A DNA stretch of 64,000 bases. It comes from Archegozetes longisetosus (Eukaryota > Arthropoda > Arachnida > Sarcoptiformes > Trhypochthoniidae). Location of the stretch: assembly GCA_018873245.2 (NCBI GenBank), contig JAEMBT020000003.1:4855843-4919842 (forward strand), given 5' to 3'. A program made the translations under genes and the position numbers. Shown here piece after piece: positions 38,701 through 51,342 of the stretch (the stretch's first letter is position 1; each line of letters starts with the position of its first letter). The notes below the pieces were generated by a model. It was not told the origin of the DNA. It did no database searches and saw nothing but the letters and a program-made list of their open reading frames with translations.

Positions 38701-40914
38701 TAATTAGAGGAAAATTGTTGGCTGAACATAACCAACATTATTAAGTAGTTGATAGTTAGCACTGATAAATAGCAGCGTAATCATTGAGACTATTACAGCG
38801 AGTCCCAGTTCTGAAAAGATGCAAAAGAAAGGAGACGCGCATTTGATACTACTTACGTCTACTGTAGATCCATATGAATAAAAACTCAGCCCGTGAGAAG
38901 ATCATGACCCATACAAGACTTGACAATGGGAAAAATGCAAAAAAGCCATTACGACACAACCAAAAGAGGGAAAGTTTTTCCCTTCATTAGCGCAGTGTGT
39001 ATTTTAAAATATAGTATTGCTCAATAAAATGCAACACAAGGTACGAGCCAAAAAGAACAAGAAAAACACCGATCTTTGTCAAGATGTTTTTCAATTTAGA
39101 CCTAATCTCATAACAACTTATCATAACCTATGATTTGCATTGAAGATTTTAATTAAGTAGAGATCACTTTGATTTGGAGTGAGAAAAGGTTGAATTCAAG
39201 AAAGTAAATTATTTGATGCATAAGATGATTAAATATTATAAGATAAAAAGTAAAATAAATTTGATTTACGCCCTTATTCTTACGAGCAATTCAATTATGT
39301 ATTGTGTGGAAAATATTCGTAGCACAATATTTATTTTTTAAGGAAACAATTTTTAATGAAAAAGTAGTATTATCTTAGTTGAGATCAGTGTACTTTAATT
39401 CATCTAAGAATAACATTAAATCTTTTCTTTACGGTTTTGCTACCATTTAATCTCCACCTACACGAAGTCATTAAGTAGTGCGTGGCATCGCTTCCGAGTT
39501 GGTTGCGAAGAAGCCAGTTTTAATTAATGGTCACTGACATTTTCTTCTGGATACTTCTATAGTTGTGCAAATCTATTGTGTAGAGTATTGTACGGCTTAT
39601 TATCTGCACATATTTATATAATTCTTTCAGCAGCAGATATTTTAAACCAACCGAACCACTTTACAGCTATACTAAATTTTGTATTTATTATTTGTTGCTT
39701 TGCTTCGGGCTGTTTTAGTTAAAGGACAAGCTTTCTCACACTCGAAATCTGATGTTCGCCTAACGAATTATAGAAATGACCAACAATTGCTTAATAACTC
39801 CGAGTGAAAACTTAAATGTGAGAAAACTGTTTTTATTTACAGCTTAAATACCTGCGCATTCAAATAATTAACAGATATACAACACTATGAGACATACTTT
39901 CCCTTAAGTACTCGACGCTTTGTAAAGACAAAAAATGTCTGTGGTCTTTACTTATTAAAAGCATATAAAAGGTCTCTGTGCGAAGAAAATGCGTTTGCTA
40001 TAAGGCATGTCAGTACGCCTTTTGTTTTCTGTTTCACAGTTTGACTTCAAAAGAGTCAATTGTGTTCATCTGCTGTGAATACCAGCATATCATTTCCTGT
40101 AAATAACATCAAACTCTTATGGCATAGTATGTATTGTAGTGAATGTCAGCCTGGCGGAAATAAACAATTGTTATTTTAGATTTGATTTTCACAGCAGAAT
40201 TTCTAAATGAAATCACAGGAAAATGAAGGGCTCAACTTGATTTTCTCCATAATCAACAAAAAAATTCATTCAAAAATTAGCATTCATTGTACAACTGTCT
40301 TTTCAGTGAAAGGTTTTTCACAGCTATTCATTTATTTGAAATACCTCTTATCCAACAAAATAATATTCAGAAATTCAATGTCAAAACAGACAATTGAATT
40401 TACATGAGACCAGTTGGAAAAAATTAACGACACTTTCAATTCTGATCTAATGGTTGAAAATCTCGCAATCATGTTTGGAAAACAAATCCAACAAATGATT
40501 TACAAAAGAATCAATTGCAATGCAAGGCTTTACCAAATACTTAGAAGATGTTAAATTATTTTAATTGGGTTTTTGTTTTTGTTTTTATTGAGACAAAGAT
40601 CTCTGGGTTGGTCTTAGAAAAGCGCTCAAGGCATTGAGAAGATTCATGAAAAACAAGCTGACAGAAGTTAGTCAGGATTTTTATACCGGCATCGATCAAC
40701 GTGTTTTAATAAAGCACCTGAAAAAACAACTTATGTAATCGGACAAAACAAGCCATGGATACAGAGCGCTACTAAGTTCTAATCCTAGTTCCGCACTTGA
40801 CCTCTTCAATAATAAATATCTTGTAATCCTTAGTGTACACAATATAAGATCATATCTTTACACGACTACAATAATATTAAGTTATATTAAATCCGTTATT
40901 GCTTCAACTCTAAA
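35787..40914. other. Intergenic between divergent cadherin and ACE genes
   Basis: About 5 kb without a supported gene. It contains a 31 bp tandem pair (35859-35920) just upstream of the cadherin start. An interrupted frame at 40207-40740 has no recognised domain. Promoters of both genes must lie here, but no element stands out. Confidence 0.5.
35859..35920. repeat. Two-copy 31-bp tandem repeat
   Basis: A unit beginning ATATAGTGACA and ending AAAAGTTACTCC occurs twice, about 75 bp upstream of the cadherin start codon. Confidence 0.75.
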
Positions 40915-43900
40915 ATGGTGAATTTGGCTTCATTAGAGTTGATTGTTGTATATGTTATAATCTGTTTAGCTTTAAATGTTAAATCGTTACAAATCAATCG
41001 AGTATCTTCTACTCCATTACGTGAGAAATATGTCAGCGGAAATAATACCGATCAAGTTATGGCCGTCAAGGTAAGGCTTAGCCAATATTTTATCTCAATA
41101 AGTATTTAAACTTGTACGTTTATATGAATCAATTAACTAATGTCCACAAACCGTCTTTAGTGTAGTTTAATGAGTGCGAGTCAGAAAATGACAGATATCA
41201 ATTAGGTTTATTTTTAATTTAATTATTCAGTTTTGCCCTTAAGATTTTTCATAAAAGTTTTCAAAAGATCTGAATTTCGAGTCAGTTAATTTGGAGCGAA
41301 CATTGCTATTTCTGTAGATCTAAATATAATAGACTATAGTATCGTAAAAATAGTTTTAATTCACCTAATTTAGAGGAACAGAATATATTTATCGCATCAA
41401 ATCGAACATAAATGAATAAATTAGTCTCAGATCGTTTGTGCTGAACTCAAAATATTATAATAAACAATTATGCTTTGAATCGTGATTTAAAAATTGGTAA
41501 AAATTTCTATTTGTTTTTAGTTTCTTCGTCAACACGATAGAATGGCATCAGAACAATGTTATGCTTCTGTTGTTAGTGAATGGAAATATGCAACAAACAT
41601 AACCCAATGGAACCGAGATAGACTAGTAAGAAATTTGAGACCTAATTAATGCAAGCTATCCTGTTTTCGAGGCATTAAAAATAATAAAGCGTTCGACTAG
41701 GATTATAATGAAGCAACCTTTGCGTTTTCAATCTTATAGAGACTCATTGATTATAGATATAAAAAATTGTTGAACATCAAAACCCCGTTCGTTTAACTCT
41801 AAACTTTAGAAGCTTCACATGGAAATCAAAGTAGAGATAAGCTATTTTTTCTCACAAGTGTCTCATCTTTAGGAATGATCTATGAAAATGTGTGAACCAA
41901 ATAGAATTGTTCCAATTGACAAGTGAGTCAACTGCTGAAAATGTTGGCACCCGAACTAATTCAAATTTAAGTAGTTTCTCACAATAGATTGCTTAATCGT
42001 GAATCAGGTGTAGACTTAAGCAAATTTATTGCTGATCATTAGGACTAATACTAATGGAAATAAATATTTGCCAAACAAATCATGAAACGCATCACTGCTA
42101 TAGGCATTAGTGCAGAACAGTTTTAAGCGATCAGCGCGATTCAAACTTGTTACAAAATATGATGCATTATTGCTTTTGTAATGGCAGCTTATTATAAATG
42201 GATCTGATTTAGTTTACACGATTTTAAATATATGAATAGCTTGAACAGGCGCTGGTTTACGCAGAGTTTCAGAAAGAGAGCTGGAAGAACGCAACATCAT
42301 TTGCATGGAAAACATTTCACGACCCATTAATTGTCCGATGGTTTAAAATGCTTTCAATCTTAGGAAAAGCTGCTCTGCCACACAATAAACTAAAAGAGGT
42401 AAAAAGGTTGCCAATTACAAGCTATACTTAAGAATTGATTGCAGACAATAAAAATATATTTAACGCTTGAGAATTTGATATATGTTTTTTGTTGAACTTT
42501 TCAATGAAATGGTGGGCAGCTCAATGAGATACTTACTGATATGGAAAATAATTATAGTACTGCCAAAATATGCCCTTATGACCAGCAGAGTGTTGAATAC
42601 CTTGACGAAGAACCAGTTGATAAACTTCAATGCAATCTCGCATTAGAACCTGGTGGGTCTTTCAGCTTCTATTGATACACCTATTGATTCGTGTCATAAC
42701 ATACTTCTTTTACTGTTCGATTCTTTATAAAGATTTACATCTTTTATTCAATAGAACTGACGAGAATTCTAGCTAAATCACGAGATTATGATGAACTTCT
42801 GCATGTATGGAAATCGTGGAGGGATAAAACTGGTCGACCGATTAGATCCAAATATATACGATTTGTTGAATTGAGTAATGAAGCTGCAAGACTTAATGGT
42901 AATCTAAAATTAGTCACACAGCTAACAGATTTTTGTAACAATCTCTCTAATTATATCATTTATCCTCAACTATTCATCCAAACAATTTCCATTTAATAAT
43001 TTAGCTGTAAATTTGAATAATTAATTAATTCACGTTCGGTGTGATTTATCACAACTTTTGGAGCACACTATTGTAGGCTAGAAATATTTGGGTCATTTGC
43101 CCTCAAATTTGCATTCAATTGTATTCAACATAATATTATGCTGGATTATCTTTACTTGAAAATTAACTCATAATAATGCAAAGCTTGTACTTAGGGTTCA
43201 ACGACATGGGAGAAATGTGGAGAGAAAGTTATGATTCGTCCACATTTATCAGTGATTTGGAGAAGTTATGGGACGACTTGCGTCCACTGTATGAACACTT
43301 GCACGCATTTGTGAGAATGAGGCTCAGAAAAGTTTATGGAGATAAAATTAGACCTGATGGCCCTATCCCTGCTCATCTTTTAGGCAAGTCTTCCTATACA
43401 TTCAGTCTCGAACAAAAATAGCTGTTCAAGTTTCACGAATCTTTCGAATAAATCAGATTGAAAATCGATTTTAACTAGCATTAGATATGATCTGAACTTT
43501 AGGTAACATGTGGGCTCAAAATTGGAGAAGTTTACAAGACTTATTGTTACCCTTTCCTGATAAACCATCAGTAGATGTTACTGCAAATATGATAAAAAAG
43601 GTACTTTGTTCAGCTCTTTCCTATTTTAAGCATAACTCTCAAATCAATTTTCATCCAAATACTTTTCTCAAATAATTACATAATATGTGTCTATTTTTAT
43701 CGCATGATTAATTGCAATATTATCATAGAACGTAACCAGACAAAAGATGTTTGAGATATCCGAAGAATTTTTCACTTCGTTAGGATTGAAGCCTATGCCT
43801 AAAGAGTTTTGGGAACATTCCATTATAGAAAAACCTAAAGATAGGGAAATTGTGTGTCATGGTATATTTTATATGATCCACACTTTTTAACTAGAACTTG

Positions 43901-45385
43901 AATCAAACTTTTTGGAACAATTCTTTCATCCTTAATAGCTTCCGCGTGGGACTTCTGCAATGGCAAAGACTTTCGTATTAAAATGTGCACAGACATAACA
44001 ATGAAAGATCTGATTGTAGTTCACCATGAAATGGTCATTCTGATGATTAATTTATTTTTTTCAAATCTGACTTTAAATTTGCAAAATTTAGGGACACATT
44101 CAATACTTTCTCCAATACGCTCATCAACCGATGGTCTTCAGAGAAGGAGCAAATCCAGGCTTCCATGAGGTAATATTCAGGTTTCTTGGATTTCAGGTTT
44201 TCTTTACATCCCCTGGAATTAAGCTGTCATTTCCAAAGATAAACTTTGCAATGAACGGTCTCAAAGTTTTCCAGCCCTTAAAATACTAAAACTCAAAAGC
44301 AATGTTTTAATTCAATAAAATATTCTTGGTTTGTTCCAATATTGAGGCTCTCGGAGACGTATTAGCTCTTTCTGTATCTACCCCTTCCCACCTGAAGAAA
44401 ATTGGACTATTAGATGAGGTTTCAGATGACATCGAGGGCGACATCAATTACCTAATGAGTATGGCTCTAGACAAAATAGCATTTTTGCCTGCGGGCTATT
44501 TGATGGACTTGTGGCGATGGAAAGTGTTTAGCGGAGATATTAAGCCAAATGAATTAAATAGAAAATGGTGGGAACACAAACTCAATTATCAGGGCGTTTG
44601 CCCGCCAGTCCTGAGAACTGAGAATGATTTCGATCCTTCTGCAAAGTTCCACATCAATTCAAATACACCTTATATAAGGTGGGGTTGACTAAAGTCTTAC
44701 AACTGAAAAAAAAAGTCTAAACAATATTTTTCTGTTGAATAGATATTTCGTGAGTTTTGTTGTTCAGTTCCAGGTAAATTGTATGTTTAGAGCAGTCATG
44801 TGCCAAAGCATTTAAATTGTTCGCATTTCAGTTTCATAAGGCATTGTGTGACGCATCGGGATATAAAGGAGATCTATATAAATGTGATATCAGTCATCAG
44901 TCAGCTGAGTCTGCGGGTCAGCTATTGAGGTGATTTAAATGAACGCTTTCTAGTTTTTAATGATAGCAGCAAAATAGTGCAAATTTTTATTGAATGCAAA
45001 TAAATACTTGCAAATTTTCCTAATATCAACAAAATATATCATTTATAAGATAATAAGAGTTAGAGTGCATTTTCTATATCATTTTCATATTGTAAACTTA
45101 GATCTGGATTATGTTATCGTAAGGCGTAAGGCTTATCATATAATGCATAAAGAGTATTAATGCATTTTCAAATCTTTCAGTCAAGTGCTGGAATTGGGCA
45201 GTTCTGAGCCCTGGCAGGAGGCCATGAAGATAATGACTGGTGGAGAAACTGATAGAATGGATGCCAAACCAATTTTGGAATATTTTGAACCACTTTTGGT
45301 TTGGTTAAAACAACAAACTAAGTCTGAGTTCATCGGATGGAAAAGTAAAGATCCCATGATCTGTCCAGGAGCTGATGACTTTTGA
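40915..45385 (+). CDS. ACE: Angiotensin-converting enzyme (M2 zinc dipeptidyl carboxypeptidase)
   Basis: Fourteen exons assemble with consistent phases: 40915-41070, 41521-41625, 42249-42398, 42520-42652, 42755-42898, 43195-43383, 43503-43600, 43729-43861, 43939-44033, 44092-44169, 44347-44678, 44743-44773, 44832-44929 and 45181-45385, giving 648 aa. An N-terminal signal peptide ([16 protein letters not shown]) precedes one M2 domain. The active site is complete: HHEMGH (residues 398-403, split across exons 9 and 10) and GFHEALGD with Glu427 as third ligand. Also present are CHASAWDF, WAQNW and [14 protein letters not shown] with the substrate Tyr/His and chloride-site Arg. No C-terminal membrane anchor is seen, so it is soluble and secreted, like arthropod Ance. 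It probably clips C-terminal dipeptides from peptide hormones. Intron 6 (43384-43502) uses a GC donor. Confidence 0.95.
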
Positions 45386-45830
45386 ATGAGACTAGCGATT
45401 AAAAAATTCAATAATTTATTTAATTCTATAATTTTATGCTATTTTTGAATCTGAGTTCACTTCTTATCAAGTGTTATCGAACATCAAAAGTATTATCCTT
45501 TGTTTAAAGTTAGCCTAATTTATAGTTTGAACTTATCTTTTGGCAAATCCATTAATAAGATTAAGTTTTTTTCAACTTTTCATTTTTGGAAATGTGAAAA
45601 CTTATTTCTATATTTAATAAAATGATAACCAAATATGGCTATGACGCCAAACTCTGGCAATTTCATTACTATTCAAATTTCATTTAGAGTAATACAATCC
45701 TTAACTGAAGTTCAAATGTCTTTTAAAACATAGGAGTAATAAATTATAGAGAAGTGGCATTTCAGAGTATTTTTTGTTTGGATTCAATGCATAATATTAG
45801 CCATAATACGGAAATAAACATTTCAACTGT
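45386..45830. other. Spacer between ACE and its pseudogene
   Basis: AT-rich, no feature seen. It probably includes the ACE 3' untranslated region. Confidence 0.5.
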
Positions 45831-48670
45831 TTGTTTATTTCAGTTTTTCTATTAATAAATTTTGATTATGCTAATGTTCCTCAAAAGACTAAAACTCCAA
45901 TTAGTGGGACTGGAGCTGAAAAGAATAGCAGTATTAAAGAAGCGGTTCAGTTGATTAAGTGGCACAATAGAGAGGTCTACAAGATATGCTATAAAGGCAT
46001 AAAAGCATCGTGCAACTTCCAAACAGATATGACTAATGATAATCAAAGTAAAATGGCAAGACTGATGAGGCAGAACTTTATTACCTGAAAACTTCGTGGT
46101 CAATATAATTTAGATCAAAGCACGCAATGCATTCGCTACTTGCTCAGGGAAGCTTGGGCTAAAGTTGATTCATCAATTCGAATATGTTTACAGATCCTAT
46201 AAACTTTTTCTAACTGTCTAGTTTTAATGCTGTTACAATTTGTTAAGGCTCTTATTTACCATAGAATGTTCTCTTATTTACTTGAATTACCCAAATATTT
46301 GTATAAATCTGACAAGTCGCTAATATTTAATATAGATCAAGTTTTGATTCATTTTTGCGACAGTTTAACTCGTGGGACCTGAACATTTATCATTCCCAAT
46401 AAATCGGTACAGACATTTCCGAAACCAAAGGCAACTTTTAACTTGTTATAATTTCTGAATAATTATCTTTGTTTTTGACTGTGGGTACTTTAATCACTTC
46501 AATTAGAATGCTTTAAAAGAGAATTGAACCATATGCATAAACACACTATCACCAGGGAAAGGCAGGCTGGTCACATTTCATAGTTTACTTTCATAATTTC
46601 ACTTATTTCATAAATAGCTTATAAAATTATCCAATTTTAAAGTTCATTCATTGCACTCTAAATTATAAGTTAGGCGAAGTTCAATTTAAAATGTCCCAAA
46701 ACTATAGATAAAATGTTGTGCTTTTTGTAATAAATCAAAATGTGATTTACCTTTCATTTCAAGTGAGTTTTCAATTTATTTAATCGATTTGTTATTTTTA
46801 TAAACTTTGATCTCTAAAAGTAACTTTGAGTTATTAAAAATTGAGGACTTTCACATTGAGTTCACAATTAATTATAGGACTGATTAAAGAAGAAAAATCA
46901 GTAGTTGTAATCGAAAATTATTTATTAACCATATCGTAATTTCAAACGAAGCCGCAAAACTAAATGAAGACTTGACGCCTTTCAGATTATTAATTGATCA
47001 AATATAATAACTTTGTGCCATGACTTATTTTACGAAAAAAGTTTCAGTGCTATTTTAAAAAAGGACGATCAAAAATACAAATATTAGGCCAACATGTTTA
47101 CAAAGTTTGAACATACAGTAAACTCAATAATATAGATTGAACTCATAATCCCCTAATGTATTTGCAAAGCATTATTTTAATTAGTATCAAGGTGTATTGA
47201 AGTTTGCACAGATATCTTAGACAGGCACAGATCAATAAATTTACATATACCAAGTTGAGTAAACTCTTCAAAAGTGAATATATCAGAAAATCTGTTTGCC
47301 TTCAGAAGTATAGACTTCTACTTTAATAGATTCCATCTATTTTAATTGAAAAATGTGAAAGCTGTTCTTCATATTCAAACCTATTATTATGATTAAACTA
47401 ATCTCACACAACTGTATGAATATCTTGCATTTAAAAAGGATTTACTGACAAGGAGGAAGTGTGATGAGGGTATAGCTTATTATATCAAAGTAGAAAATTT
47501 GATTTTTCATATAAAATAATTGAGTGCTATCTAATAAAGCTGATACTTTTGAAGAGGATGTGGAAAACTTGTGGACACAAATCAAGCCATTGTATTTACA
47601 AATACACGCATTTACACAAAAAAAGTTGATTGAAGTGAGTTTATTGCTCTGAAAGCATCACTAATTTAAGTAATAATACCCTTTATATGGCTCTATCCAA
47701 ATCAAATTGAAGTGGATGGATCGATACCCTCTCACTTACTCGGAGCGATGTGGGCCCACAGTTGGAAACTGAAAATAACAAAGTGATAAAATCTTGTTAA
47801 AAATTCATTCACACTTTATTTCCTAAAGTTTGGGTAACACTATTTGTGCCTTTTCTAATCAAACTTCGTTTGATGCGACGCCAAATGCAATTAAATATGT
47901 GAACAAAACTCTTCTCGATTGTAAATTGAAAATTAAATATTTTTATATTCGCAACAGAACTTTACTGTTCTGGAAACGCGTCAAATGATAGGCGATTTTT
48001 TTCGATCACTTGGAATAAAACCAGTTCCTCATATGTTTTGGGCACATAGTATGTTCGAACAAAAGGAAAGAGGTCGCAAATTAGTTGATATTTGATCAAT
48101 AATTTACAAACAAAACAATAATTATCAAACAATACAAAAGAACTGATTGCGTGTAAAGTTTCAATGTACACCTCTATTAAAATTGTCAGCTTGAATGGAT
48201 GAGAACCGTTTAAGATTTGTTCAATTGCAAACATTTTACACCAAAATGCAATTCTCAAGACTATCTAATGAGTTGATAATATGAGTTGACCATCAAATGG
48301 TACATTTAAAGTACACGAATAAGGCTCAAGTATTCGAACTAATCAATGCAATGAAGCACTCAATTTGTTTTTAATACTATGTCAGATTATGTTATTGTAA
48401 TAATTTGTATAATTTAAATAAAAGGCTGGCACGAAGCCATCAGAATCAGCGATGCCATCGGATTATCTGTTTCAACTCCGGCTTATCTTGAACATATCGG
48501 ATTATTAGATAATTATAAAGAAGATCCTGAGGCAGACTTGAAATTTTTTGCTAAGTATAGCTTTTAGAAAAGATAGCATCATCTTTGCCATCAGCCAATA
48601 TTTTTGATCTTTGGAGATGCAAAATTCTAAGAAACTTAAAAGAGAAAATGAATAAAGAGTGGTAGCAATT
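45831..48670 (+). pseudogene. ACE pseudogene in tandem
   Basis: Recognisable ACE pieces lie in the right order. These are KASCNFQTDMTNDNQ (45846-46088, with the usual Trp as Cys), DVENLWTQIKPLY (47540-47634, ending at an intact GTGAGT donor), DGSIPSHLLGAMWAHSW (about 47700-47770), and FRSLGIKPVPHMFWAHSMFE (47958-48095). GWHEAIRISD then IGLSVSTPAYLEHIGLL follows (48424-48560). A frameshifted IASSLP and FDLWRCK comes last (to about 48620). The HHEMGH exon is not recognisable, several exons are missing, and stops and frame changes occur. It is a decayed duplicate of the gene immediately upstream. Some splice sites survive, so the decay may not be very old. Confidence 0.87.
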
Positions 48671-51342
48671 AGCGTAATTATTTCTACCTTTGTTCATCAT
48701 TCAACTGTATTACATAATAATTTGTCCCAAATCGAGACCTTATAGGTTCAAAATTGATACTTTTGGGTTTTAAAATACAATTATTACTACCGTATCTTGA
48801 GAGAGCAGAAGCACTCTTTAAAAAACTAGACTCAAAGTTGTTAATCCTTTTTGTTTGGAACTTGAAAGTTTTCTTTTGATAAGCTAACAAGCTTTTACCA
48901 GTATAGTAGAAAATACGATGCACAGTTAATTCAGAGCTTAATAAATCGAATAAAACAGCTAATTCTACAACGAAAACTTGCATATTAACTTTTAATCATG
49001 AGAGATTATCGGTTTTCATATAAATATAATTATAAACATAATTCTACGGATAAGGTGATTTATCAAACATAGGTTGGGTTATTTCGATATAATCAATTAA
49101 TTTTGTGGAAGCATACACAGATTCCTTCTTATAGTGAAAAAATTAAATGATATTATAAATTACTTTTAGCTTCATTTTTGGTTCATTTGAAATATGCGAA
49201 TAAAAATTTAATATCGATATGAAGACAAATTTTCAGAATGGGTTGTAACTTATCATTAAATCTAGTTTTCCTAAATTAAAATATTCATTTATTTTGAAAC
49301 TACACTATCAGGTCTATGTCCTGCATCGTGAACAAACAAATCATTAGACTCAACCGCTAAATATAACGTAAAAAATAATGTGTCTTCAAAAATTTTCTAC
49401 AGCTTGAATCAAATATTTACTGTACTTATATCGAATACTTTATGTTAATTTTTATATCAACAGTTTCGGGAATTCCTTACAATAAGGTAAATTGTTCAAT
49501 AAACTTATTGCAAAATCAAATGAATTACAGAAAACATGAACCAAGATTTTGCGAGCATAAAGAATTATTGATCTGAAATATGTCGTTAATCAGAGACATG
49601 AATTCTAAACATTTGAATTTGTACATTACAAAAGTTCTTTGAACTAATTTATTAGAGAAAGACTAAATTGAAGACCACAAACAATTATTATTGTTTAAGT
49701 TTGGAGAAATAACTTTTTAAATGCTCCAGTTTTTTATGCCATTCTAATAATGAAACCAGTTCTAAAGTTTTTTCTTTAATTTATTGAAAAAATTAAATCC
49801 TAACAATTTTTTTAGAAACTATTTCTAAACAATTTCGTGCGATCTACCAATAGATATATTTTCACTTTAAGAAACGTGATATTTCTCATCTAGATTTTCT
49901 TCAAATCAGCCTAAATATTCATTTAAATTATTTATAAAATCGATTTTACTCTAATACTTTATTCAGATCTTTGTTTTGAAGCTATGATTGCTTGTGTGAT
50001 AAAATTCTCATGAATTTTAAGTATAGATATTACTCGAAGCATGTAAATTAACTCAATTTTGCACTTATTTGCAGGTATTTTATTTGGTTCATAATCCAAT
50101 ACAAATTTACTCAAGGTATCTATTGATAAATGACCATAAGTAATATACTTTCTTTGAATAACTTTATCATTTTAATCAAGTACTCTGGGAGACTGCTAAC
50201 TATACACCACCATTACATAAATGATCTATTTATGAATCAAAAAAGGTCAATAAGAATAGTATTTTATATTTTGTGATTGTTTTCGCAACAGCAATAACTT
50301 TTATCGTTCAACGATTCCTAGACGTTTCGGTCTTGTATTTACAGGTTTTTCCATGGCTTTTCTGTGTTGACTCCAATCCCGTTAAAGTCATCTACATAAT
50401 GTATAGAGATTTCAAAATTTTCACATTCTATAATAGTCTACAATAGCAAATGCTGTTTCTCATAATGCTTGTGTCAATTGAGATCTAGCCATAAGACCGA
50501 AGTCTGCAGAAATAACCTCTTTAAGCAATAAAACTTATAATAATTGTGAAAATAATTGAAAAATATGAAATATATTTGTCTCTAAACAGGAAAACATCTA
50601 ATTAACTTAAGTTGAAAAAAATGTTCAGCAACAATTTTGAAGTTTTTGTTTCTAAAAGTCTGTTGTACGCAAACACTGTATAATTTTGATATCAAGTGCT
50701 TTAGAAAAAGCAAACGAATTAAGTAAAAGCCATAGGACTTGTCATAAAATTAGGGTTGCAACAGAAAAAATCTAACATTCTCTGAATTGACAGTGAAGTG
50801 TTGAGGTTAGGTCTAGTAAAAGCATTGCTCCAATATTTTGAACCTTTGTGCTGATAGCTCAGAGATCAGCGTAAAATGATTTTATAAGATAGAAAAGATT
50901 AGATGCTATGAAATTTGCACAAGATGCATAATGAAGAGCTTGACATAATTTCATGAAATTGAAAAGAGGCAAGAACTCTACTACGATATGCTATAGTAAC
51001 ACAATTATGCCACAACTCATAAAAACATTGCTTATTTTATTAGAACTCAAATTTTAATAATCTTAAATAAGAGAATTATACAAAAAATTACTACACTTTA
51101 TTCATACTCATTGTCATTCGACTGTATTATCTAAAGTTAATGAACAGAAACAACTGAGAAAAATCTAACGAATGAATATATATAATAGTATAACAATAAA
51201 CTTATTTCTACAATAAAGGGAAAATACTTTTTATGTCCAAAACTCTTTGTATATTAGCATATAATGACATAATTGCTTAATAACAATAAGCTTTAGAAAA
51301 GCATATCCAAGGAAACAATACTACAATTATAACTTATTCGTC
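48671..51342. other. Intergenic, nothing recognised
   Basis: About 2.7 kb of AT-rich sequence downstream of the ACE pseudogene and of the convergent IFT54 gene. The C-terminal ACE exons were searched for here by eye and not found. Confidence 0.5.

Noticed and set aside
40207..40740. Interrupted plus-strand frame upstream of ACE
   Set aside because: Stops break it, splice sites are not convincing and no domain is recognisable.
45846..46088. A separate short secreted protein
   Set aside because: The sequence KASCNFQTDMTNDNQ is the ACE N-terminal block, and the later ACE pieces follow in order, so it belongs to the ACE pseudogene.
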